Below are positions 25,381 to 32,898 of a stretch of 64,000 nt of DNA, one piece after another (within the stretch, counting starts at the first letter, position 1; every line of letters begins with the position of its first letter). The notes beneath the pieces were generated by a model. The model did not search any database and was not told the origin of the DNA. It was given only the letters and a program-made list of their open reading frames with translations. The translations under genes and the position numbers were made by a program. Source of the stretch: JAMZMI01 sp049115715 (lineage in GTDB: Bacteria; Bacteroidota; Bacteroidia; Cytophagales; Cyclobacteriaceae); contig JAGDZQ010000039.1 in NCBI GenBank assembly GCA_049115715.1, forward strand, positions 62,001 to 126,000, given 5' to 3'.

Positions 25381-26958
25381 CTAGTCTCCACCATCAAATC
25401 CCCATGATGATGAACTCATTTTATATGATTTGGCTAAAAGGTTGTTAAAATGATCGAAATCAAAGCCTTCAATAAAAAGAGGGCTTAGCTCTGAATGCTT
25501 TAAAAATTCCTCTTGTCCAGCGAGTGTAAATTTATTGTACAATGAATCGATTTTTTCGTCATAATTGGGAACTAGTAGTGTGTTTTTATTTAAACAACTT
25601 TCCAAAAGTTTAAGATTAACTTCATCGCTTAAAACTCTTTGAACAAGTATATCTAATTGTTGTACCTTATCTTTTATGATTTCTTTTTTCTTTTTACTCG
25701 AACCAAAGAGGTTGAACACCCACATAAAGCCGCTAACGTCTCCTTTTCGAAGAAGTTCAACCCCCACCCAATCCTTTTTATATGCTTTAAAGCTTATAAC
25801 TTGATAATACAACTCCATTAAGTATTCTTCCAACATCATTCGTTCTTTGGTGAAAGCAGCAATGTACGGTTGGTGATCCCTTTCAAAATCACTCATATTT
25901 ACTTTCGAGGACTTTGATATGAATATGGTTAATCGCTGATGATAAGTATGATCCTGAAGGACATACTCCAACTTAACTACATTTCTAATTAGCAATTCAT
26001 AAAAATTCAATTCAAGCAAATGCTCTCCAGTAGTTCCACGTTTGTGTATAAGTGCTTTTTGCGCAAGCGTATATTTTTTACTAGCAGTTATTGAGGTTTT
26101 TACGGCTATGTAAATGTCAATAACAAACATCACAATCGCCATTGCTATTCCAAGTATAGGAATAAACGCAAATGCCGTGACAATCAAGACCACAGCTAGT
26201 TCCTCATAATAATAGATATGCCTATAAAAGAATAAACCTAAGATAGGTACCAATATGACTCCAACAAGCACAAGCACCCATATTCGAACTCTCGAAAAGG
26301 CATAAAACTGTGTATTCTGATAACTATTGCCTGGAAGAGCCGACCTCACTGTGTAATAAACCACACCTAGCCCAACTATCCAAAGCAATATTTTGAGGAC
26401 AATTCTTGTCTTAAAGGTAAACTCACTCCCGTCATCATCAATTTCATGTATTACAATTACCTCACCATTACTTCTCTCTAAAACAACACTATTTGCGTTG
26501 GCTCTTTTACCCTCAGATGTTTCAAGATTACCATTAATTTCATTAAGTGCCCCAATAATACCCGCATAAGTATTATCATTTATCAAGTTGGTAGTTATCC
26601 ATTGATAGCCAACCATCTCAAAGTAAGCCTTGCGCTCACTAGATACATTCTCTGAAAACACACTCAAATTTTGGTTTTTAGATTCAATTGCAAAAAGTAC
26701 AAACTTTTGTTTTTGTCCTTGGTATAGAAAAGAGCGTGGATTATCAATTTCATTTTCATGAAGGTGTATAAGAACGGAAAGATTATGATCCTTCTGAATT
26801 TTCTCGCACATTGAATCAATCCTTTCCACTTCTTCTAAAGTGAAAAACTCATTTTTATCTATTAATCCTATTTGCTGAGGCAATCCCGAATAGACCCGGA
26901 TGCACCAAAAAATAGCTGAGGCTAGTAAAAAAGCTCTCTTAAATGCTCTTCTATTCAT
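25381..26958 (-). CDS. TPM-like membrane protein
   Basis: This 525-aa protein has an N-terminal signal or anchor, a periplasmic TPM-like alpha/beta domain (about 30-150, with LPQQIGLIDKNEFFTLEEVERI and the LSVFSENVSSERK region), three or four membrane helices (about 185-290), and a cytosolic domain of about 230 residues that ends in the SSSWGFDGGD tail. TPM proteins with such Gly/Ser tails are known but poorly characterised; the name refers to membrane repair of photosystem II in plants. The fit is weak, so the assignment is tentative. Its ATG overlaps the end of the 49-aa membrane ORF by eight bases. Confidence 0.7.
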   Translation of the reverse strand: MNRRAFKRAFLLASAIFWCIRVYSGLPQQIGLIDKNEFFTLEEVERIDSMCEKIQKDHNLSVLIHLHENEIDNPRSFLYQGQKQKFVLFAIESKNQNLSVFSENVSSERKAYFEMVGYQWITTNLINDNTYAGIIGALNEINGNLETSEGKRANANSVVLERSNGEVIVIHEIDDDGSEFTFKTRIVLKILLWIVGLGVVYYTVRSALPGNSYQNTQFYAFSRVRIWVLVLVGVILVPILGLFFYRHIYYYEELAVVLIVTAFAFIPILGIAMAIVMFVIDIYIAVKTSITASKKYTLAQKALIHKRGTTGEHLLELNFYELLIRNVVKLEYVLQDHTYHQRLTIFISKSSKVNMSDFERDHQPYIAAFTKERMMLEEYLMELYYQVISFKAYKKDWVGVELLRKGDVSGFMWVFNLFGSSKKKKEIIKDKVQQLDILVQRVLSDEVNLKLLESCLNKNTLLVPNYDEKIDSLYNKFTLAGQEEFLKHSELSPLFIEGFDFDHFNNLLAKSYKMSSSSWGFDGGD

Positions 26959-27100
26959 AAAACACCTTTTTTGCTAAGTACAATATCCCCATTCCGATCA
27001 ATAAGATAATTCCGACCTTAAACAGGAAACTGAAAACAAACCCGAACAAAAAAACTATTGCTATGATGACCAGCACCGACTTTATCAAATCAAAATCCAT
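26951..27100 (-). CDS. 49-aa two-helix membrane peptide
   Basis: This short ORF reads MDFDLIKSVLVIIAIVFLFG and continues with a second hydrophobic segment after FSFLFKVG, ending KKVFYE. It has two hydrophobic helices joined by a Phe-Lys turn, and basic residues at the C-terminus. It starts 4 bases after the AAA ATPase stop and overlaps the TPM-like start by eight bases (ATGAATAG), so it fills the gap between two operon genes exactly. That position argues strongly that it is a real coding gene. No homologue is known to me; it may assist the AAA ATPase or TPM protein in the membrane. Confidence 0.75.
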   Translation of the reverse strand: MDFDLIKSVLVIIAIVFLFGFVFSFLFKVGIILLIGMGILYLAKKVFYE

Positions 27101-27104
27101 TCTT

Positions 27105-30100
27105 TTATTTCTTATCATTCATTTTATCCATTATCCCCTTTAGATTATCAGCAATAGCATCGATACCTTCTACCAGCTGAGCATTCTTACCATAACCCAT
27201 TTGCTTTTGCTTCTCAGCAAACTTCTCCAAAATCACATTCCATCTTTGCTTTTCTTCCTTTGTGGCACTCTTAGTCAATTGCTTAAATTTCAACAGGTTG
27301 GCTTCAGCATTTGAAGTCAACGTCTGAGCTTCGTTCTCATAATGTGAATGAATGATCGTAGTGACTTCCTTTTCATTCATCATCGGCAAGATCTTCTCTC
27401 CGACCTTATTCATGTCGCGATACGAACCTTGAAGTTTGAAAGCTGGCTCCACGCGGTACTCATCTGACATAGCAGCAGATTTTATATACAATAAATTAAC
27501 AGCCAATATGACATCTCTCACCTTCATAAGATGCTTGATGACCGCTGCATATTCTTGCAATTCCTGTGCACTATGATTGACTTCAAATTTTAGTCCTTCA
27601 GCTGAGCCGTTCTCGACCATTTTAATGACAGAATGAACATCATCCAAACTTCTGGAAACTAGTCTGCTCAATATAGGATTGGATGTCAACGAGTTTTCCA
27701 AATAGCTTAGCTTGAATACTTCCTCCGAATCGCCAATTACATCTCCCAGATTATAAATATCTGCTCTATTGGAAAGCATATCAGGAATTTGAAATTTCTC
27801 CCCTGACTCTGTATACGGGTTTCCTGCCATTACGACGCTTACTTTTTTCCCTCGGAAATCGTAAGTCTTCGTTTTTCCTTTATAAACTCCTTCTATCTTC
27901 CGCTGAGCATCACACATGGAAATAAATTTCTGCAAAAACTCTGGGTTGCAATGCTGGATATCATCCAGATATATCATCACATTGTTGCCCATCTCAAAAG
28001 AGAGATTGAGCTTTTGAAGCTCCTCCGCAGAAGCTGCATTTGGAGCATCTGCTGGATCAATTGATGTCACTTCATGACCAATAGCTGGTCCATTTATTTT
28101 CATAAAAATCACCCCTAGCCTGCTTGCTATGTATTCCATTAAAGTGGTCTTACCATACCCAGGCGGTGAAACCAGCAAAAGCAATCCCATGAGATCTGTT
28201 CGCTTATTTTCACCTGCGGTACCTATTTGTTTCGCAAGGTTTGATCCTATAAGTGGAAAGTAAACTTTGTCAATCAACTGATTCCTTACAAATGAAGAAA
28301 GCACTCTTGGCTTGAACTCATTGAGTCTCAATTGTGCTTTGTATTCTGAAGAAAGTGACTTTTTCAAAGATTGTAGCTTTTCAAAGTCTGGAGCAACAGA
28401 TTTTGCATAATTACCCATTTTAGCCAAAAAGCGATTCAGGTGCAGTGAATAATTCCCTTCTTCAATCAGCTGATGCGCTCCTTTCAATCCCTCAATCTGA
28501 ATTTCAACGGTAACATTTTTAACTCTGGTTTCGGAGAAATCTTTATAGAGTAAAAGAACTGCTACTTCGTCGATGTATTCATGATAACTCTCATTTGATT
28601 CTTCCGCAAGAAAGGCCTGAAGCCATTGTCTTATCAACCTAACAGAAAGATGAGGTGTTTCGCTTATTGGATCAATCGAACCCTGAAACTTGCTTTCAGC
28701 CCTTTTCTTCTTTAGATTTTTGGAGAATGCCTGATAAAAGTTAGCAGCGATAGACCCTATTGTGAAATGTTCATTTATTGACAGCTCTTCAAACAAATAG
28801 GCTGCTATCTCTTTTTTATTTGCTGTGCTTTCAAAGAAAAGGTGGCTTTGGTTTTCTACCTCCTCTTCTAAATCATTGATGATACCATCAAACTCTCTGG
28901 ATGCAGGGAAGACAGTCAGGACCAAGGATGCAGCCTTTATTTGGTTTACGAAAAGCTTCTTCTTTTCCTCTTTAATACAAGAATTCCAGAAAAACACTGC
29001 CAAAGCTCGAGACTCAGATGAATATTTGATCACTCCAGCTGCTTTGCTTAATTCCAACAGTTGATTAAGTATCAGATGGGTGTCATATTCGTGAATTCCT
29101 TTTACGTATCCTTCCTGATACTGAGTCGTCATCACCTTCTGAATGAAAGATATTTGATCCTTTTCTGAAGAGGCCAAATAGTCATCTATATCCATTTGGA
29201 TATCAGAAGAAAATGTTTTCTCCTTTTTTCTGAAAACTTGAAAAATATAGAAAGCCAAATACTCTGCTCGGTACACGTCATTGTTTTCCGAAATCAATGA
29301 TTGATCCCAGAGACTTCCAAGTGCTGTTAACTGATCATTCTCAATTGGCTCAAAGAAGTCTGTTCCAGCCAAGTGGAAATTGGGAACCTTGTTTTTCACC
29401 ACCATGCTTAAATCAAGCGCAAGGTTGTTAGTGAAAAACTGATGATTGCCCATTGTGATGATATTGTCTCCAGACGTGAAAAGCTCTTGCTTATCTTTCA
29501 GTTGACGCAATACATCTTCCTTGATTGTCTTGAGCTGACTCGTGAGATCATCCGCTTTTACGGTATCGTCCATTGAGACCAATTGGTCTGCAATGCTTCT
29601 GATCTTCTCAATCATAAGGTCAGATGCGAAGTAACCGTTGATTTCATCTTTGGTCTTGATAGCGCCTGATTTGTTCTTAATAGCACTAAGTACTCTCTCT
29701 GCTGCTTGAAAAAGCTGATTCGACTTCTTATTCCTCTGCTCTGTCAGGTAGAGTTTTTTGGCCTCAAAGGCATTATAAACTTCTTCTCTTTTCTGAGCAA
29801 TGATGTCTATGAACTCCTCAAACTCGGAGAATTTGCCTTCTAATTCTTCTACCTGCACAATCAACTTTGTCAGGTATTCCTCACATTGTTCCGGTGTATC
29901 GCAGATGTCGAGATAATTGGTCACAGATTGCTCCAACAATTTCAGTGTAGCACTAAACTCCGCCTTACCTTCTTGAGATAAGAGGGATTTCCGTTTATTG
30001 GTGAGTGCTCCCTTGACCTGATTGTAACTTCCGTAGATATCGGAGATATTTTCGATGATTCGGGTTGTCTGCGTTGCATCTGTTATTTTCAAATTACTGA

Positions 30101-32012
30101 CAGTCTCTATCAGTAGATCCAATTCTCCGGCGATCTTATCTCCTTGCTCAAGAAGCTCTTGTGCTTCTACTACCTTTTCTACTTTTTCAATTTTGAGTTT
30201 AAATGATGCCACCTTTTCTTGAAAAGGATTAAGCGCATGGTCTTGCATCAAAAATCGAACACATGACTCTGAAACTGTGTCTGCTGCCTCTGAAAGTTCC
30301 TGATTAAATGTTTCCAGTTTTTCCTGATCAATATATCGCAAGTCCTTTGCGCTGATCACCTCTCCTCTTGCTTCACGTATTTCGCTCAGCAAATCCACAT
30401 AGGCATTGATGCTCCCAAAGGAAGCTTTCGATTTCTTAAGTGATTCTGATTTTACTTTTTCAAGCGCAAGAAGTGTGGTAAGAGAGCTTTCTTTGATCTT
30501 CCTTACTTTCTCATATTCATCAACAGCCGATTCTGCAACTTGTCTAATTTCTTTGAGTGGTTGATTAAGATTAAAGTCTTCCTGAGTATCCAACCAATGG
30601 TAGGTATCCAATACATCCGTTGATTTCTTAATAACATCTAGGTAGAGATCTCCATAAATCTCTTCTCTATTAACAAGATTGATAATATCATGACATTCTG
30701 CCATTGCTCGTACTACCTCTTTGTTCCCTATCTTTTGTAAGAAGGAATCTGAACGCTCCTCTGACTGAAAATTGGGGCCAGTGAATGGAGTTTGCCAGAT
30801 TTGAATGGCGTGATGCTTTTTAGGCTCTTCATCGGCCTTAAAAACACACATCTCTCCGTTTTCAAAGGTGGTAAACCCGTGACAAACTATTGGATTCTCT
30901 ACTTTCTGAGAAATGATATTGTAATTCAAAAGGAGGTAAACACCATGCTCACGATTGTAGAACACATAGACATAATCTTCTCCATTGATTGAAGTGATTC
31001 GCCTCTCGAAAAGCATGTTAGAAAGATCAAGATCAAATAGCTTGTATTCCCCCGACTGCAAATAATATCCATTGCTAAATATCAAGCCTTGATTGTCTGG
31101 CAATAAGATACATGCGTCTTTTATCGCATCGATCCGCTTGACTTCCTTGAGCTTTTCATTGAAGATCAGATATCGGTCTTCTTCTTGATAAGGCTTTGCT
31201 TTGATTAAAATGAGGTTGCCGACTTCAGCATATTCAAACTCTGCATCATCAAGCGTTTGCTGAGCATGTTCTACATCTTCACGATAGATTCCTTCACCGT
31301 CTTCGGTATTGTCCTCAATCTTCACTGTTAGATCTCCTCCTACACACTCTACGAAAACACGGTCTTTAATAGAAACATGCGGATGAATACCATTACGAAA
31401 ATCTTCTCTTCTTGTGCGTTTCCATTTGAATTCGTGCTGCTCAGGAAATCTATATTCGTGATCGCTTCGATTATCGATATATACAAGTTTCTCTCCTTTG
31501 ATCTCCCACTTGAAAGTCTTAACATCTCCTACGTCTTTCCCTATACGGAAAACCATATGGAAGAATGGCCCTACTGCCGCGAACCTTAAAAACTGAGTGC
31601 TTTTATAGTACTTGTATAGCTTATGAAAATCATCAATAAAGACTTTGTCTTTAATCAGAGCATCTATCTGCAATTCATGAAAACTATGATCCGAGTTGTA
31701 TTCATAAAAGCTGAATACATCCGACACTTTCACTTCGCTTCTTAAACCAACATGTACATTGTATCCAAACAGGAATTTTGAACCAAAAGAGAACATATCC
31801 CAGGGAATGCAATTATTCGAGGTAGTAACCCGCTCAGTCGCAAGCACTTTGGTTTCTATTGTACCAAAAACGCTTTTCCTCTCTTCATTAAGCGAATCTA
31901 ATTTGGACTTGAGCTGATCTGAGTTACTTACAATCCTATTTCGCAACAGCTCATAAGTACCTGCTTCTAATGTATTTTGGTTTGTTTTATCTTCAGCCAT
32001 TTTTAATATCAT
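27105..32012 (-). CDS. Giant AAA ATPase of the DUF3686 type
   Basis: This 1635-aa cytosolic protein has an N-terminal DUF3686-like region (about 1-450, including a beta-propeller-like part), long coiled coils (about 480-850), a helical region and a C-terminal MoxR/dynein-like AAA domain. The ATPase motifs are Walker A PPGYGKT near 1282, Walker B MIYLDD near 1346 and sensor VMAGNPYTESG near 1395. Databases usually label this family DNA repair ATPase, which I do not trust: the operon context is membrane stress. The start may be Met5 (32000, MAEDKT) rather than Met1. It likely acts as a remodelling machine for PspA, flotillin or the membrane partners. The AAA gene begins just after an IS200-type palindrome. 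Confidence 0.85.
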   Translation of the reverse strand: MILKMAEDKTNQNTLEAGTYELLRNRIVSNSDQLKSKLDSLNEERKSVFGTIETKVLATERVTTSNNCIPWDMFSFGSKFLFGYNVHVGLRSEVKVSDVFSFYEYNSDHSFHELQIDALIKDKVFIDDFHKLYKYYKSTQFLRFAAVGPFFHMVFRIGKDVGDVKTFKWEIKGEKLVYIDNRSDHEYRFPEQHEFKWKRTRREDFRNGIHPHVSIKDRVFVECVGGDLTVKIEDNTEDGEGIYREDVEHAQQTLDDAEFEYAEVGNLILIKAKPYQEEDRYLIFNEKLKEVKRIDAIKDACILLPDNQGLIFSNGYYLQSGEYKLFDLDLSNMLFERRITSINGEDYVYVFYNREHGVYLLLNYNIISQKVENPIVCHGFTTFENGEMCVFKADEEPKKHHAIQIWQTPFTGPNFQSEERSDSFLQKIGNKEVVRAMAECHDIINLVNREEIYGDLYLDVIKKSTDVLDTYHWLDTQEDFNLNQPLKEIRQVAESAVDEYEKVRKIKESSLTTLLALEKVKSESLKKSKASFGSINAYVDLLSEIREARGEVISAKDLRYIDQEKLETFNQELSEAADTVSESCVRFLMQDHALNPFQEKVASFKLKIEKVEKVVEAQELLEQGDKIAGELDLLIETVSNLKITDATQTTRIIENISDIYGSYNQVKGALTNKRKSLLSQEGKAEFSATLKLLEQSVTNYLDICDTPEQCEEYLTKLIVQVEELEGKFSEFEEFIDIIAQKREEVYNAFEAKKLYLTEQRNKKSNQLFQAAERVLSAIKNKSGAIKTKDEINGYFASDLMIEKIRSIADQLVSMDDTVKADDLTSQLKTIKEDVLRQLKDKQELFTSGDNIITMGNHQFFTNNLALDLSMVVKNKVPNFHLAGTDFFEPIENDQLTALGSLWDQSLISENNDVYRAEYLAFYIFQVFRKKEKTFSSDIQMDIDDYLASSEKDQISFIQKVMTTQYQEGYVKGIHEYDTHLILNQLLELSKAAGVIKYSSESRALAVFFWNSCIKEEKKKLFVNQIKAASLVLTVFPASREFDGIINDLEEEVENQSHLFFESTANKKEIAAYLFEELSINEHFTIGSIAANFYQAFSKNLKKKRAESKFQGSIDPISETPHLSVRLIRQWLQAFLAEESNESYHEYIDEVAVLLLYKDFSETRVKNVTVEIQIEGLKGAHQLIEEGNYSLHLNRFLAKMGNYAKSVAPDFEKLQSLKKSLSSEYKAQLRLNEFKPRVLSSFVRNQLIDKVYFPLIGSNLAKQIGTAGENKRTDLMGLLLLVSPPGYGKTTLMEYIASRLGVIFMKINGPAIGHEVTSIDPADAPNAASAEELQKLNLSFEMGNNVMIYLDDIQHCNPEFLQKFISMCDAQRKIEGVYKGKTKTYDFRGKKVSVVMAGNPYTESGEKFQIPDMLSNRADIYNLGDVIGDSEEVFKLSYLENSLTSNPILSRLVSRSLDDVHSVIKMVENGSAEGLKFEVNHSAQELQEYAAVIKHLMKVRDVILAVNLLYIKSAAMSDEYRVEPAFKLQGSYRDMNKVGEKILPMMNEKEVTTIIHSHYENEAQTLTSNAEANLLKFKQLTKSATKEEKQRWNVILEKFAEKQKQMGYGKNAQLVEGIDAIADNLKGIMDKMNDKK

Positions 32013-32315
32013 ATCACCCCTTCGGGGTTAGATTAATGAATTTCTATTTCTCTATAATCTTTTCATCCCTTTGGGATTAGAGCAACTAATATTTCGACTA
32101 TAATTAATCCTTTTAGAATTTCTTATTTGCGTTACATTTAAGCACGTTTCTCGCTCCTTTCTACTAAAAAAAGAAACTGAACAATCAATTTTCCAACTCA
32201 TGAATTACCAATCAATATTGAAAACCTAACCTAATCCAAATCCCGAAGGGATGAAAAGATTATAGCAGACAAAATTGTCTTCATGAAAATAAACCCTGAA
32301 AGGGTGACATTATGA
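32013..32315. repeat. Intergenic region made of short palindromes and a 26-bp inverted repeat
   Basis: No gene is seen in these 303 bases. They hold four small palindromes: ACCCC-TTC-GGGGT (32016-32028), ATCCC-TTT-GGGAT (32065-32077), ATCCC-GAA-GGGAT (32241-32253) and ACCCT-GAA-AGGGT (32293-32305). The second and third extend into an inverted repeat whose arms (32052-32077 and 32241-32266) match over 26 bases with one mismatch, including 18 perfect bases. The unit 32052-32266 therefore looks like a small non-autonomous element. Confidence 0.75.
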
Positions 32316-32790
32316 TCAGTCAAACAAGAAGCGTTCATCATGAGGTATTTCATTTTTCACCATAAAATCAAGGTATTCTTCTTTGAAAGTCTTTTTCCTG
32401 TGATGTTCCTCCTGATTTAATATGTATTGATAAACCTTATCAATCTGAGAATGTGAATAAGAGAATGCCCCATACCCTTCTTGCCACGAAAACTTTTGAG
32501 CTAACCATTTTTTATCATTAATGAAATTGCTCGTATTGTTTTTAATATCTCTTACCAAATCTGACAATGCAATGGATGGTTTTAAGCCTACAAAAACATG
32601 TACATGATCAGCAACCCCATTAATTATAATTGATTTTTGTCCTTTATTTTTTATGACTCCAGCCATGTATTTGAAGACTTCATCTCGCCAAGCTTTGCTT
32701 AAAAGATTTTCTCTTCCTTTTACAGCAAACACACATTGAATATAAATTTGAGAAAACGTTCCTGCCATGGTTATTTCACCCCTTCGGGGT
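32293..32790 (-). mobile_element. IS200-like / REP-associated transposase element
   Basis: The Y1 transposase gene is bracketed by a palindrome at each end, ACCCT-GAA-AGGGT (32293-32305) and ACCCC-TTC-GGGGT (32778-32790). Subterminal hairpins are what IS200/IS605 and REP-associated transposases recognise. The exact ends cannot be fixed without a comparison to an empty site. The element lies inside an otherwise co-directional operon. Confidence 0.55.
32316..32768 (-). CDS. tnpA: IS200-like Y1 (HUH) transposase
   Basis: This 150-aa protein matches the IS200/IS605-type transposase family of Bacteroidota. The HUH motif is in GVADHVHVFVG, and the nucleophile is the Tyr in KVYQYILNQ. The start is the ATG at 32768 (MAGTFSQIYIQ), as in the family; a longer frame up to 32807 would run through the flanking palindrome. 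The enzyme cuts and rejoins single-stranded DNA at hairpins. All key motifs are present, so it may be active. It sits between the flotillin gene and the AAA ATPase gene on the same strand. Confidence 0.92.
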   Translation of the reverse strand: MAGTFSQIYIQCVFAVKGRENLLSKAWRDEVFKYMAGVIKNKGQKSIIINGVADHVHVFVGLKPSIALSDLVRDIKNNTSNFINDKKWLAQKFSWQEGYGAFSYSHSQIDKVYQYILNQEEHHRKKTFKEEYLDFMVKNEIPHDERFLFD

Positions 32791-32845
32791 TCATAAATTC
32801 GTTCCAATATTTCTATCTACAACTCTTTCATCCCTTCAGGATTAC

Positions 32846-32896
32846 GCTTTGCTGAGCGTCTCATTTTGCAACCTAAAATGAGACGCTCAGCAAAGC
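32846..32896. repeat. Perfect 22-bp hairpin, probable terminator or repeat
   Basis: The arms 32846-32867 and 32875-32896 are perfect reverse complements (22 bp) around the 7-nt loop GCAACCT. The hairpin starts two bases after the flotillin stop codon. The long arms with no mismatch, next to the IS200-like element and its small palindromes (a related ATCCCTTCAGGAT sits at 32830-32842), suggest that it is either a strong transcription stop or a repeat element. Confidence 0.7.
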
Positions 32897-32898
32897 TC

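Noticed and set aside
27105..32012. Reading the DUF3686 ATPase as a DNA repair enzyme
   Set aside because: That is only an inherited database name; neighbours and domain content point to membrane stress, so no repair function is claimed.
32769..32807. Extended N-terminus of the transposase from 32807
   Set aside because: The extra codons read through the flanking ACCCC-TTC-GGGGT palindrome, and family members start at the Met at 32768.
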